Below, piece by piece: positions 9,637 through 19,146 of a stretch of DNA of 64,000 nt. The position numbers were made by a program, and so were the translations under genes. The stretch lies in contig NZ_CP066167.1 of NCBI RefSeq assembly GCF_016132545.1, positions 2,817,001 through 2,881,000 of the forward strand. Reading direction: 5' to 3'. Source of the DNA: Spongiibacter nanhainus. Lineage in GTDB: Bacteria; Pseudomonadota; Gammaproteobacteria; Pseudomonadales; Spongiibacteraceae. Position 1 is the first letter of the stretch, and each line of letters starts with the position of its first letter. The notes beneath the pieces are model-generated. The model did no database searches. It was not told the DNA's origin and worked only from the letters and a program-made list of their open reading frames with translations.

Positions 9637-11265
9637 ATGAAACACCAACGCTCAAATACCGTTCACCATCGTCAAGTCATCGGATTTGCTATTACGGCAT
9701 GCCGTATAGTGCTGACGGCATCCTTATTAAGCGCATGTACTACGCCACCAAGTAGCCAATTCCCCGCTACCGACAACGCGACTAAACATGAGCCAGGTTC
9801 GACGCTGACCGCCGCGAAGAGCTCCGGGCCGAATTCAGCCACGGCATGGCAGTCAGCCCAGGTGTCGGTAGATTTTAGTCTCGAGCAAGGCAAACTGCGT
9901 CGCAGCGAGCAATACAATACCTGGGACAATGGCGATCCCGCCCCGGAACTGCGGGAGAAGGACGTCGAATTTCTGAATGAGCAGGGGCTGCACAGTCGCG
10001 TCGTTCGGGTTGGTATTACCATCGACGAGTTATGTGATCTCAAGACTCACAGCTGTGATTTCAATACCATCGCTCCGTGGCTCGATGACATCAGCCGGGC
10101 TACTGATTCCATGGTCGTCCATGTCACACCCAAACACCTCATCGAGGAGAAGCGTCCACCCAAGGAGCTCGAGCCGCTCCTGTACTTGGCGATTAGAGAG
10201 CTAAAGAAGCGCTTTCCTAAAATCGACTATATCGAGGCAACTAACGAACCGGACTGGGAGTTTCACGGTGCTCAGATCTACGCCGGCAAGTCACCAATTT
10301 TGTCACCTGCCGAGGTCTACCCCTATTACGTACCTTATTACAAGGCAGTGAATAGAGTGAACGCCGAGCTGGCCGACAACCAAAAACTGCGGGTTGGCGG
10401 CCCGGCGCTGACCGGGATGACCGAGTTTTGGATGACGGCTTTCCTGGATGGCTACGCCGCCGATTCTAACCCCCAAAAACAGCTGGATTTTGTCTCCTAC
10501 CACGGCTACGGGGAGTTCAGCGATGACTTTAGCAGCTACCGCAGTTACAAGTCCGACCCCAGCGAGATTCGCGATCAGCGCCAGCGTCTGGACAGGTGGT
10601 TAGTGGAGCGCCAACTCACACCGGGTATTCCAGTATTGGTTACCGAGACTGGTATCTACCCCGGCCCCTCCTTTGACGACCCTGACCCCAGTAAGAAAGA
10701 CTACCTTCGTCAGGCTGCGGGACAGGCATCGCTATTTTATTGGTGGGGTAAACAAGCTGAGATATATCCATTTCACTGGGTGGTTCGACATGCCACACAA
10801 GGCCGCAAAGACCAGCTTATTACCCACTCAGCGGCACAACCGGAGGTAGACACGTTCTCGCCTTATGGCAATTTACTGCTCATGCAATCGATGATGAAGC
10901 AAACACGAGTCAAGGCCAGATCGAACAGTCTCAGCCAGGGGTTGGGCGTCTACGCTATCGCGGCCAAGGATACCACGGGCGTATCCGTCATGGTGTGGAA
11001 TTACCAACATACCAACGCGGGCCGCTTCCGCACCCAGATCCAGCTATCGTCGCTGCCAGCCGAGCTTCGCGACCAAACAGTGAGACAAAGGCTGTATAGA
11101 ATTGATCAGACCACCAGTAATTATTGGCACAACCCGGATAAGGCCAACCTGCAACAGGTCGCTGAAAAAACCTTGGCGCTGGACGATAGTCACACAGAGA
11201 CCGTTGAGCTAGAAGCCAATGGCCTCTATTTAATGGTGCTGGAGCCCGTCTCTGAAACCGACTGA
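9637..11265 (+). CDS. Glycoside hydrolase-like lipoprotein (clan GH-A fold)
   Basis: A 542-residue protein with a signal peptide ending in a lipobox (LLSAC). The body resembles (beta/alpha)8 glycoside hydrolases of the GH39/GH30-like group: ATNEPDWEF carries a candidate acid/base Glu (E204) and LVTETGIYPG a candidate nucleophile Glu (E337), separated by 133 residues, with VSYHGYGEF and FYWWGKQAEIYPFHW between and after them. A C-terminal ~120-residue beta-rich domain follows. It sits after the TonB receptor and its terminator, so it may have its own promoter. I infer hydrolysis of a glycan at the cell surface; the family assignment is by motif only. Confidence 0.65.
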   Translation: MKHQRSNTVHHRQVIGFAITACRIVLTASLLSACTTPPSSQFPATDNATKHEPGSTLTAAKSSGPNSATAWQSAQVSVDFSLEQGKLRRSEQYNTWDNGDPAPELREKDVEFLNEQGLHSRVVRVGITIDELCDLKTHSCDFNTIAPWLDDISRATDSMVVHVTPKHLIEEKRPPKELEPLLYLAIRELKKRFPKIDYIEATNEPDWEFHGAQIYAGKSPILSPAEVYPYYVPYYKAVNRVNAELADNQKLRVGGPALTGMTEFWMTAFLDGYAADSNPQKQLDFVSYHGYGEFSDDFSSYRSYKSDPSEIRDQRQRLDRWLVERQLTPGIPVLVTETGIYPGPSFDDPDPSKKDYLRQAAGQASLFYWWGKQAEIYPFHWVVRHATQGRKDQLITHSAAQPEVDTFSPYGNLLLMQSMMKQTRVKARSNSLSQGLGVYAIAAKDTTGVSVMVWNYQHTNAGRFRTQIQLSSLPAELRDQTVRQRLYRIDQTTSNYWHNPDKANLQQVAEKTLALDDSHTETVELEANGLYLMVLEPVSETD

Positions 11266-11303
11266 GGCTACAATCGTGGAGCCCCCACTCTTGGTGGGCC
11301 GTC

Positions 11304-12050
11304 TCATTCTTCCTCGACCGCCGCAGCGACCTGCAACAGGGCTTCGGTGGTCTCTTCAGGCGCGGAAATCATCAAATCGTGGCCGGTTTCGATTTCCCAG
11401 TAGCGCCCCTGTGTCAGGGCGCGCAAGCCTTCTTTATGCTCGTCTGTCAGGGTATCGCGTTGAATCTCGGTAACCACAAAAGAAACTGGGATGGCGCGCA
11501 TGGCAGCCTCGTTCTGCAACTGCAATTTTTGCGAGAAGCACTTCCAGGGGTGCGCACTGAGTTTTGGCTTCATCCATTCAATCAGCGCCGGATCGGTAAC
11601 GCCGTAGTAATCCTCCGGTGTCATCGGATTGCAGCCCGGGACTAACACGACTTCCACCCCATTCACCGTCTGAACATCCTGATATGCGGCACTCATCATC
11701 TCGGCGGCAATATCGCTAAGGGACTGGCCATCGAAGGGGTAAGCCGCATCCAGGTAGACGATATTGGCGATGCGTTCCGGTGCGCGATCCGCAGCGCCGG
11801 TGATCACCATACCGCCGTAGCTGTGCCCCACCAGAATCACCTCCGTCAGCTCCTCGAACTTCAGTAGGTTCACCACATCCCTAATATGCATATCCAGATC
11901 GACATCTGTGCTGAGCAAATGGGATCGATCTGACAGGCCTGTCAAGGTGGGGGTGTACACCTCGTGGCCATGCTGGCGCAGTATTCTTGCGACAAAGCGG
12001 TAGCACCAGCCACCGTGCCCACCGCCGTGGACCAAGACATAGGTCGCCAT
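11304..12050 (-). CDS. Alpha/beta-hydrolase (esterase, hydroxynitrile-lyase-like group)
   Basis: A 248-residue cytosolic hydrolase. The second ATG (12050) is chosen because AAGGA lies seven bases before it and only one base before the first ATG (12056). The N-terminal VLVHGGGHGGWCY forms the oxyanion region, GHSYGGMV holds the nucleophile Ser, DAAYPFDG may hold the acid and ETGHDLMIS the His. The size and the TGLSDRSHL segment fit the plant-type MeSA esterase/hydroxynitrile lyase subgroup found in bacteria. A copy of the TCAwC-N3-GTTGA palindrome lies about 130 bases upstream, placing it in the inferred catabolic regulon; it could hydrolyse the ester or lactone made by the Baeyer-Villiger enzyme (inference). 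Confidence 0.85.
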   Translation of the reverse strand: MATYVLVHGGGHGGWCYRFVARILRQHGHEVYTPTLTGLSDRSHLLSTDVDLDMHIRDVVNLLKFEELTEVILVGHSYGGMVITGAADRAPERIANIVYLDAAYPFDGQSLSDIAAEMMSAAYQDVQTVNGVEVVLVPGCNPMTPEDYYGVTDPALIEWMKPKLSAHPWKCFSQKLQLQNEAAMRAIPVSFVVTEIQRDTLTDEHKEGLRALTQGRYWEIETGHDLMISAPEETTEALLQVAAAVEEE

Positions 12051-12179
12051 CGTCATATCCTTATTGTGGTTTGAGACTTCTGACGGGGCCGAATAGCAAA
12101 ATCGGCATCATCTCCTCAGAGTCACTTCTTCTGTAGCATTTCAGTAGCGCTGGGGACTTTCGACAGAATCCGTTATTAA

Positions 12180-12192
12180 TCATCTGTGTTGA
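12180..12192. promoter_or_regulatory. Palindromic operator candidate, site A
   Basis: TCATC-TGT-GTTGA, a near-perfect inverted repeat in the 288-base gap upstream of the esterase gene. It is one of seven matches to the same pattern in this window (others at 20175, 31068, 42853, 45872, 48360, 50058). The rest of the gap between 12051 and 12338 shows no gene. Confidence 0.6.
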
Positions 12193-12338
12193 TGACAAAA
12201 TACCATTAGCCAGGCGACCTTGCCACAGTGATCGCGGGAAGGGTCAATCAGGCTGCGTGCTCCTCGACCTGTTCGAGTCAATAGGAGTGTTGCAGGCCGG
12301 CACCACTATCGAGGGATGCCAAGGCGGACAGGATGGGT

Positions 12339-13367
12339 TCAGCCCCGGCGGAACTCTCGGGGGCCGACGCTGACCCAGCGACGAAAGGCGCGTCTAAAGC
12401 TGCGTGAATCGCCGTAGCCACAGAGTTCGGCAACGCGCTCTATCGCCATATCGTTATTGTGTATAAGGTTCATTGCGGTCAATCGACGGGCATTGTCCAC
12501 CAGCTGCTCGAAGGACAATCCATTGTCCGCCAGCCGGCGCCGTAAGGTACGCTCGCTCATGGCCATCCTCACCGCTACCCCGGCCATGGTTGGGCGTTGC
12601 TGCAAACTATCGATAATCACCCGCTCCACCGACGCGGCCAGATCCAACGTCGCCGTGGTATTTTTAAGTTCCCGCTCCAGTATGGCGAGAATTTGTTTAA
12701 GGGCCACCGGGTCGTGACCCGGCAGTTCTTTATCGAGCACTGCGGCATCTATCATGAGCCGATTACCCTCACTGTTAAATTCCACCGGCGCCTGAAAGAT
12801 CTGCGAATACCGGTCGGTGTAAGCTGGGGCCGGGTAAGCTAGCTCCACCTTTATTGGATTGATCTCTTCCCCCCCCAGCTCCCGCAGGTAAACCACAATG
12901 CTGGCAAAGACTTCCTCAATGCACAGTATCTGCACCGGAAGCTCGGGCAAGCGACACAAAGTTTGGGCGTACACGACGCCGTCGGCGATAGTGGTCTGAC
13001 TCTGGGTCATGCCGCCGGTGAGGGTTTGATAACGGCTGCAAATCTCCCAAGCATCCTGCAGGTTTTTACTGAGGGCGGCGGCGTGGCCAACCAGTCCCAG
13101 TGTGCCCAGTACATTGAGGTTGCCCACCGCGAGCCCCAGCCCCGGATAGTCGGGGAGCGCTTCCAGGCCCCGCTTGATCATCGTGTCGGCTTGGCGGTAA
13201 GACACTCTGATGTCCGGGTCATACAGGTCGTCGCGACGAAAACCCAAGCCACGGCACAGCCGCTCGCAGTCGATACCCTGAGAGCTTAAAAACTCCGCCA
13301 GCTTGTTCAGCATAAATGGCGGGAACATCGCCAATTCATACAGCGGATCGGTGGTCGTGAAGGGCAT
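12339..13367 (-). CDS. AraC-family transcriptional regulator (OruR/ArgR-like)
   Basis: A 342-residue regulator with the arabinose-binding-type N-terminal domain seen in OruR-like proteins (GLEALPDYPGLGLAVG, LGLVGHAAALSKNLQDAWE) and a C-terminal double helix-turn-helix (about 240-342; MSERTLRRRLADNG and CGYGDSRSFRRAFRRW). AAAGGA precedes the ATG. It is transcribed divergently from the cytochrome c/FAD oxidase/TonB receptor operon, so it is the most likely controller of that operon. The shared intergenic region holds TGTC direct repeats that fit an AraC site. Confidence 0.92.
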   Translation of the reverse strand: MPFTTTDPLYELAMFPPFMLNKLAEFLSSQGIDCERLCRGLGFRRDDLYDPDIRVSYRQADTMIKRGLEALPDYPGLGLAVGNLNVLGTLGLVGHAAALSKNLQDAWEICSRYQTLTGGMTQSQTTIADGVVYAQTLCRLPELPVQILCIEEVFASIVVYLRELGGEEINPIKVELAYPAPAYTDRYSQIFQAPVEFNSEGNRLMIDAAVLDKELPGHDPVALKQILAILERELKNTTATLDLAASVERVIIDSLQQRPTMAGVAVRMAMSERTLRRRLADNGLSFEQLVDNARRLTAMNLIHNNDMAIERVAELCGYGDSRSFRRAFRRWVSVGPREFRRG

Positions 13368-13451
13368 GGCCGTCCTTTGCTCTCTGGTGATTTACGCCTT
13401 ATTAACTGCCTCAGGCATCGCCCTCATTGTGCCCCAGAGGCATCTTGGCCG

Positions 13452-13480
13452 CAAATGTCCGCTTTTTGTCGTTTCAAGTC
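13452..13480. promoter_or_regulatory. Candidate AraC-type binding site (phased direct repeats)
   Basis: TGTC at 13456, TGTC at 13467 and AGTC at 13477 occur with 11- and 10-base periods in the divergent region between the AraC regulator and the 13635 operon. AraC-type proteins contact two consecutive major grooves per monomer, so helically phased short repeats fit. The site is inferred; no other copy was found. Confidence 0.35.
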
Positions 13481-13634
13481 CTGTTGCAGGCAGGAAGCGG
13501 CGCCTATGGTTAACACGATACAAACCCTCTATGCCTTCGGCGTGCCTCTAAAATTCTGCGCGCCACAGTGGTGAGGGTTGGCCAAAACAATATTTCGTCA
13601 CTATCAATAACTCGCCACTAAGAGATGGGCATAG

Positions 13635-13997
13635 ATGCGCAACATTATTATCCTGTTATTGTTTGTCACCGTCGTGGCGGCCTGCAGCAGCGAGACACCT
13701 ACAGCAAACGCGACTGCGACCACCAAGACGCCAGTCGTCCCCGCCGACCCGGTCCTGGCAGAGCTCTACGCCGCCACCTGCCAGTCCTGCCACAGCAACG
13801 GCATTGGCAATGCACCACTGACCGGTGACCAGGCCGCATGGCAGCCCCGACTCGCCAAGGGTATGGACACCCTCCTTACCCATACCATTACTGGTTTCGG
13901 GGGTATGCCGCCTCTGGGTTCCTGCAGTGACTGTAGCGAAGAGGATTTTGTCGCTCTGATCACCTTTATGAGTACCCCGGCCGGAGACCAACCATGA
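13635..13997 (+). CDS. Lipoprotein c-type cytochrome (small, class I)
   Basis: A 120-residue protein with a short signal peptide and lipobox (VVAAC, Cys17), so it is membrane-anchored in the periplasm. CQSCH is the heme attachment motif and the downstream GFGGMPPLGSCSDCSEEDF contains the methionine expected as the distal ligand, as in cytochrome c5-like proteins. The extra CSDC pair also occurs in c5. It overlaps the next gene by four bases (ATGA). The context suggests it takes electrons from the FAD oxidase encoded next. Confidence 0.88.
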   Translation: MRNIIILLLFVTVVAACSSETPTANATATTKTPVVPADPVLAELYAATCQSCHSNGIGNAPLTGDQAAWQPRLAKGMDTLLTHTITGFGGMPPLGSCSDCSEEDFVALITFMSTPAGDQP

Positions 13998-15403
13998 AGC
14001 GCCGCCAATTTATCACCTCCGCCTCTGCCGTCGCGGCAGCCTCAGCCACTGGACTCACTGCCTGTGGCCAGGCCGAACAGGGCCCCGCTCCGGTGTTACC
14101 CAAAATCGGCCCTGACGGAAAGCGTCTGATTCCCTGGCAGAACTGGTCAGGCTATCGGCACTGCTATCCCGCCGGTCGATCCGCCCCCCAGGACGAAGCC
14201 GCACTTGCAGAACTGCTGAAAAACGCCGAGGGCACGGTCCGGCCGGTGGGCGCCGGTCACTCCTTTACCGAGCTGGTGCCCACCGATGGCGAAATCGTCT
14301 CGCTGCGCCACTTTTCCGGGATGCGCGGGCACGACGCCGAGGCGATGACTGCCACCTTTGGCGCCGGCACCAAGATCTCTCAAATTGGCGCGCCGCTGGA
14401 TGCGGTGGGACAAGCCTTGGCCAATATGCCAGATATCGATGATCAAACGCTGGCTGGTGCCATGGCCACTGCCACCCACGGCACCGGGGAAAGCCTCGGC
14501 GCTCTGCACAGTTACGTGACCGGCCTGCGACTGGTTACACCCACTGGCGAGGTACTGGATTGCAACCGCGAGCAAAATGCCGATGTCTTTGATGCGGCTC
14601 GGGTCTCGGTCGGCGCCCTTGGTGTCATCACCGAGTACACACTGCAAAATGTGCCCGCCACCCGAATGAAACGCACAGTGTGGATGGCTCCCAGGGAAGA
14701 ATTAATGGAGCAGTACGATCAACTGGCGGCGGAAAATCACAGCTTTGAAATTTATGTCGTACCCCATTTCAATCAGGCGCTGGGGGTGACGATCAACCCC
14801 TCCGATGAGCCTATCAGCCCCCGTAGTGGTGATCCCGACAGTAACGCCGCCATGGAGCTAAAAAAGCTGAGGGACCTACTCAGCTGGTGGCCCGCTGCCC
14901 GCCGCCGCATCGGCGACGCAGCCGTCTCCGATTATCCCGCTCAGGAGAATGTCGATAGTTGGTATCGCATCTTTCCCTCAGAGCGCCCGGTCCGCTTTAA
15001 TGAAATGGAATACCACATGGACCGGGAGCAACTGCTGCCGACCCTGCGCAAAGTGCTGGCCCACGTAGAAAAACACCACCCGGAGGTGTTTTTGCCTTTT
15101 GAGGTTCGGGTCGTTAACGGCGAGCAGGACGATGCCTGGCTCAGCCCTTTCTATCGCCACGCCTCGGCGTCAATCGCGGTACACCGCTACTACGCCGAAG
15201 ACCCCCTGCCCCTGTTCAACAGCACGGAGCCGCTGTTGAAAGCGACCGGCGGCAGACCACACTGGGGCAAAATGAACACCATGAGCAGCGCTGAATTTGC
15301 CGCCCGCTATCCCAGGTGGGATGAGTTCTGCCGCCTGCGCGCCGAGCTGGACCCCGCTGGTCGCATGCTCAACCCCTACCTCAAAAAGGTGTTTGCCGTA
15401 TGA
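13994..15403 (+). CDS. Tat-exported FAD-linked oxidoreductase (aldonolactone/alditol oxidase family)
   Basis: A 469-residue protein. The N-terminus has a twin-arginine motif (KRRQFITS) and a lipobox-like LTAC, so it is probably a Tat-exported lipoprotein. The FAD-binding type-4 domain shows VRPVGAGHSFTELVP, where the His is the usual covalent-flavin residue, and MATATHGTGESLG. The C-terminal half matches the D-arabinono-1,4-lactone oxidase domain, ending with the usual DPAGRMLNPYLKKV. It overlaps both neighbours by four bases. The cytochrome partner suggests it works as a dehydrogenase in the periplasm on a sugar lactone, polyol or similar alcohol; the substrate is unknown. Confidence 0.85.
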   Translation: MKRRQFITSASAVAAASATGLTACGQAEQGPAPVLPKIGPDGKRLIPWQNWSGYRHCYPAGRSAPQDEAALAELLKNAEGTVRPVGAGHSFTELVPTDGEIVSLRHFSGMRGHDAEAMTATFGAGTKISQIGAPLDAVGQALANMPDIDDQTLAGAMATATHGTGESLGALHSYVTGLRLVTPTGEVLDCNREQNADVFDAARVSVGALGVITEYTLQNVPATRMKRTVWMAPREELMEQYDQLAAENHSFEIYVVPHFNQALGVTINPSDEPISPRSGDPDSNAAMELKKLRDLLSWWPAARRRIGDAAVSDYPAQENVDSWYRIFPSERPVRFNEMEYHMDREQLLPTLRKVLAHVEKHHPEVFLPFEVRVVNGEQDDAWLSPFYRHASASIAVHRYYAEDPLPLFNSTEPLLKATGGRPHWGKMNTMSSAEFAARYPRWDEFCRLRAELDPAGRMLNPYLKKVFAV

Positions 15404-17754
15404 AGCATAGAAGCCTAAAGCCCGCCACCCTGCTTGCCTGCACCGCCGCCTTTGGCCTGACCACCTCCCTGAGCTACGCCCAGGGGGATGCCACCCGGCG
15501 TACCATCGAGGAGGTGATCGTTACCGCCCAGAAGTCGGAGCAAAGCCTGCAGGATGTGCCGGTATCAGTGAGCACCGTCAAGGCCGATGAGCTGCGGGAA
15601 AGCGGTATCTTCGGCGCTGAGGGCATCGAAAACCAGGTGCCGAATTTACAACTGGACGGCGATCCCCAGGCCCCTTCTATTGGTATTCGCGGCTTCAGTA
15701 CCGACAGCTACAACGTTGGACTGGAGCCGTCTGTGGGCATCATGGTGGACGATGTATTTATCGGTCGCAGCGAATTTATTCCCGACGGCCTGTTTGATAT
15801 GCAGGGTATCGAAGTGCTGCGAGGCCCCCAGGGCACCCTGTTTGGCAAGAACACCATCGCTGGCGTGCTGATCTTTTCCAGCGCCGACCCCAGCGAGGAA
15901 TTCGACGGCCAACTACAAGTCACCGGCGGTGAACTGGGCACCCGCCGTGTCGAGGCCGGCCTCAGCGCCCCCCTTGGTGACCGACTGCTGTCGCGAATAG
16001 CCTTCACCCACTGGGAAACCGATGGCGAGGTGGAAAACAGTTTTCTCAACCGCGACGAGCTAAGCACTGAACAAACTGCCGGCCGCATCAAAATCGAGGC
16101 CGACGTCAGCGACCGCTTGCTATTAAAGTTAGGCGTTCAGGTATCTGAAACCGACCACAACTATCCCGGATGGCAGCTGTACGACCTGGACAGCGACGCT
16201 CTCGCCTACGCCCAAAGCCAACACGCGCCGACCGAGGACAACCCCTACGACGGCCACACGGCCTTTGATCTGCCCGGCTACGTCAAACGCGATTCCGAGA
16301 TCGCCCATCTGATTGCCGAATACGACGCCGGTGAATTTCTTGGCCTGGACAACACCGTGGTTACAGGGATCGTCAGCCACGCTGCGCTGACCAATGACAT
16401 GCTGATTGACTTTGACGTCAGCGCCGCCGACCTGGTCACGGTAACCCCCGTTTTTGACTACACCCAGGACGCCCTGGAACTGCGTATTAATGGCAGCCGC
16501 AACAACATTGGATGGGGCGATGGCCTGGATATCATCGCCGGTATCTTTGCCATGCAAGCGGATATCGACGCACCGACCGAGGTTGCCTTGGGCGAGGACA
16601 TGGTCGACTTTGTCTTTACCCCTGCCGGTGCCGAAGCACTGGGGCTACCAGAGTCCGATATCGGCTCGATACTCGGTCCGCTGTTAAACAACTTGCCAAT
16701 CCCCGGCGTGCCCCTGGACGATGGTGTGCGCAGTCTTTTCACCCAGAGTGCCGAGAGCCTTGCCCTGTTTGGTCAGGCCACCTGGTATTTCAATGAGCGA
16801 TGGTCTGCCATTATTGGCCTGAGACTGGGGCAGGAAAGCAAAGACGCCCGCCGGCAGGTGGCCAGTTATGGCCCCGGCCTGACAGGACTGGTGCTGTCTG
16901 CCGAAGATGTCGACCGCCGCCTGTCCCGAGATGAAAACGAAGTGTCCCCTAAGCTGGGTTTGCGCTACGAACTAAATCCGGCGGTGTCCCTGTACGGCAG
17001 CTGGACCCGTGGCTTTAAGTCCGGCGGTTTCAATGCCATCAGTTTTCAGGGTTCCAACCTGGAGTTTGAACCCGAGCAAGCAGACGCCTTTGAACTGGGG
17101 ATGAAGTCGTTATTTTTCGACGAAACTCTGTCCATCAATGCCGCTCTTTACCACACCCGCGTGACCGATATGCAAGTGGTCAACTTCAACGGCGTGGGCT
17201 TTGATGTCTTTAACGCGGAAGGCGCCGAACTGCAGGGTTTGGAACTGGACTTCAGCTGGCTGCCACCCCTGCAATGGCTGACCTTTGATGGCTCCCTGGG
17301 GCTTTCCAGTGCCGAGTACGTCGACTATCGCAATGGCCCACCGACGGCAACACAACAGGACGCCGCGGCACCCGGGGAAACTCCCCAGCAGGACCTGAGC
17401 GGACGCACCCTACCCCGCGCCCCCGAGGTCTCCGCCTCGCTCCGTCCCACCGTCTTTATGCCGCTAAGTGCCGACCTGGGCCTGCAGTTCTCCCTGGGGG
17501 TGAGCTATCGCAGCGAGCAGTATCTCACCCTGGATCTGGACGAGAAGTCGCGCCAGGGAGGTTATACCCTGTTGGACGCCCGGATTGTGCTGGGACCAGA
17601 AGACGGCTTCTGGTCGCTGGCGCTGAGCGGCACTAACCTGGGTGACAAGTCGGCGCTAAATTTTGTCGCCGACCACAACCTGTTTGCTCGGTCCTATTTT
17701 GCCAATCAGATTGCCCCGCGCTCACTGAAACTTTCCCTTAGCGCCAACTGGTAA
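15400..17754 (+). CDS. TonB-dependent outer-membrane receptor
   Basis: A 784-residue receptor whose ATG overlaps the stop of the FAD oxidase (ATGA). Signal peptide about 1-27 (SLSYAQG), then EEVIVTAQKSEQSLQDVPVSV, the plug with IEVLRGPQGTLFGKNTIAG, and a barrel ending IAPRSLKLSLSANW with a terminal aromatic residue. An insertion at about 380-450 rich in Gly/Pro/Leu (residues around LLNNLPIPGVPLDDG) may be an extracellular loop. Being coupled to periplasmic redox enzymes, it probably imports their substrate. Confidence 0.93.
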   Translation: MKHRSLKPATLLACTAAFGLTTSLSYAQGDATRRTIEEVIVTAQKSEQSLQDVPVSVSTVKADELRESGIFGAEGIENQVPNLQLDGDPQAPSIGIRGFSTDSYNVGLEPSVGIMVDDVFIGRSEFIPDGLFDMQGIEVLRGPQGTLFGKNTIAGVLIFSSADPSEEFDGQLQVTGGELGTRRVEAGLSAPLGDRLLSRIAFTHWETDGEVENSFLNRDELSTEQTAGRIKIEADVSDRLLLKLGVQVSETDHNYPGWQLYDLDSDALAYAQSQHAPTEDNPYDGHTAFDLPGYVKRDSEIAHLIAEYDAGEFLGLDNTVVTGIVSHAALTNDMLIDFDVSAADLVTVTPVFDYTQDALELRINGSRNNIGWGDGLDIIAGIFAMQADIDAPTEVALGEDMVDFVFTPAGAEALGLPESDIGSILGPLLNNLPIPGVPLDDGVRSLFTQSAESLALFGQATWYFNERWSAIIGLRLGQESKDARRQVASYGPGLTGLVLSAEDVDRRLSRDENEVSPKLGLRYELNPAVSLYGSWTRGFKSGGFNAISFQGSNLEFEPEQADAFELGMKSLFFDETLSINAALYHTRVTDMQVVNFNGVGFDVFNAEGAELQGLELDFSWLPPLQWLTFDGSLGLSSAEYVDYRNGPPTATQQDAAAPGETPQQDLSGRTLPRAPEVSASLRPTVFMPLSADLGLQFSLGVSYRSEQYLTLDLDEKSRQGGYTLLDARIVLGPEDGFWSLALSGTNLGDKSALNFVADHNLFARSYFANQIAPRSLKLSLSANW

Positions 17755-17760
17755 CCGACA

Positions 17761-19038
17761 ATGAAACGACGCAATCTACTTCTAGGCGGACTCGGGCTGG
17801 GCATTGGCGGTACGTGGCTGGCCCGCCCCAGCATAGAGGGCGACGGCAAGCACAGCGCTTATTTTCAGCAACTGAATTCACTATTGCATCGGGAAAACCT
17901 GGCCCGGCCCACCATGATCGTGGACCTGGATCGCCTGGATCACAATATTGCTGAAGTCAGGCGCCATATCCCCAACGACAAGACCTACCGGGTGGTCGCC
18001 AAGTCCCTTCCCGCCCAAGGCTTGATTGACTACGCAATGGCCAAGGCCGACACCTCACGGCTGATGGTCTTTCACCAACCCTTTCTCAATCATTTTGTTG
18101 AGTCTAAGCCTGACAGCGACTTGCTGGTGGGCAAGCCAATGCCTATCGGCGCCGCCGCCCGTTTCTATCAGCACTATCAGGCCAACGCATTCGACGTGGG
18201 GCAGCAGCTACAGTGGTTGATCGACACCCCCCAGCGGCTTAAGCAATATGCCCAATTGGCCGAAGCACAGCAGCTGCCGATGCGGATAAACATCGAAGTG
18301 GATATTGGTCTGCACCGGGGCGGCGTGAAAGACCCTGCAGTACTGGCTGGGATGCTCAAGCAAATCGACGCCCACCCCTATCTCACCTTTAGCGGCTTGA
18401 TGGGCTACGACCCCCACGTGAGCAAAGCGCCCGCAATCCTGGGCATGCAAGAGCGGGAAGGAGCGATGGCGCAACACCGCTATCACGAGTTTATGGAGGT
18501 GTGGCGCCGCCACAATGGCGGTGACGGCCGCAGCAATGCCCTTACTCTCAATGCGGCCGGCAGCCCGACTTTTCACCGCTGGTATGACAACGATACGGCC
18601 AACGATTTGTCCGCCGGCAGCGCCTTACTCAAGCCGCTGGATTTCGACATCCCCACATTGGCAAACCACCAACCTGCGCTGTTTATTGGTACCCCAATTC
18701 TCAAGGTCAGTGACGGTATAGAAATGCCCATTGCACCGCTTATCGGTCAGGCCCAGACGGGTTGGAACCCCAACCGTCGCAAGACTCTGTTTGTTTATGG
18801 CGGCTACTGGAAGGCTGAGCCCGTTTCACCGCCAGGGCTACTGACCAACCCCACGTACGGCCGCAGTACCAACCAGGAAATGCTGAATAGCAACGCCCAG
18901 CTGCAATTGGGTGTGGATGACTATGTGTTCTACCGCCCCACGCAAAGTGAATTCGTCATGCTGCAATTTGGCGACATCATCGCCGTCCGGGGCGGCCAAA
19001 TTGAAGCGGTATGGCCGGTTCTGCCACAAGGGGCATAA
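17761..19038 (+). CDS. Exported PLP fold-III protein (alanine racemase / D-threonine aldolase-like)
   Basis: A 425-residue protein starting six bases after the TonB receptor. The N-terminus (KRRNLLLGGLGLGIGG) is a twin-arginine-like signal, unusual for a PLP enzyme. The alanine-racemase-type barrel begins RPTMIVDLDRLDHNIAEV with the likely PLP lysine K81 in RVVAKSLP. The C-terminal region corresponds to the D-serine-dehydratase-like domain, but I do not see the His/Cys zinc pair normally near the end; the terminus reads GDIIAVRGGQIEAVWP. It may act on a D-amino acid or hydroxy-amino acid in the periplasm; the reaction is uncertain. Confidence 0.75.
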   Translation: MKRRNLLLGGLGLGIGGTWLARPSIEGDGKHSAYFQQLNSLLHRENLARPTMIVDLDRLDHNIAEVRRHIPNDKTYRVVAKSLPAQGLIDYAMAKADTSRLMVFHQPFLNHFVESKPDSDLLVGKPMPIGAAARFYQHYQANAFDVGQQLQWLIDTPQRLKQYAQLAEAQQLPMRINIEVDIGLHRGGVKDPAVLAGMLKQIDAHPYLTFSGLMGYDPHVSKAPAILGMQEREGAMAQHRYHEFMEVWRRHNGGDGRSNALTLNAAGSPTFHRWYDNDTANDLSAGSALLKPLDFDIPTLANHQPALFIGTPILKVSDGIEMPIAPLIGQAQTGWNPNRRKTLFVYGGYWKAEPVSPPGLLTNPTYGRSTNQEMLNSNAQLQLGVDDYVFYRPTQSEFVMLQFGDIIAVRGGQIEAVWPVLPQGA

Positions 19039-19146
19039 CCGCAGTAGCCGAAGCAGCAAAAACTACGCCCCGCTTACGCCACTACTTTTTACCACCAGCG
19101 CCGGCCAATTTTAAAAGCCGGTGACAAATATAAATGGAGTCACTAA

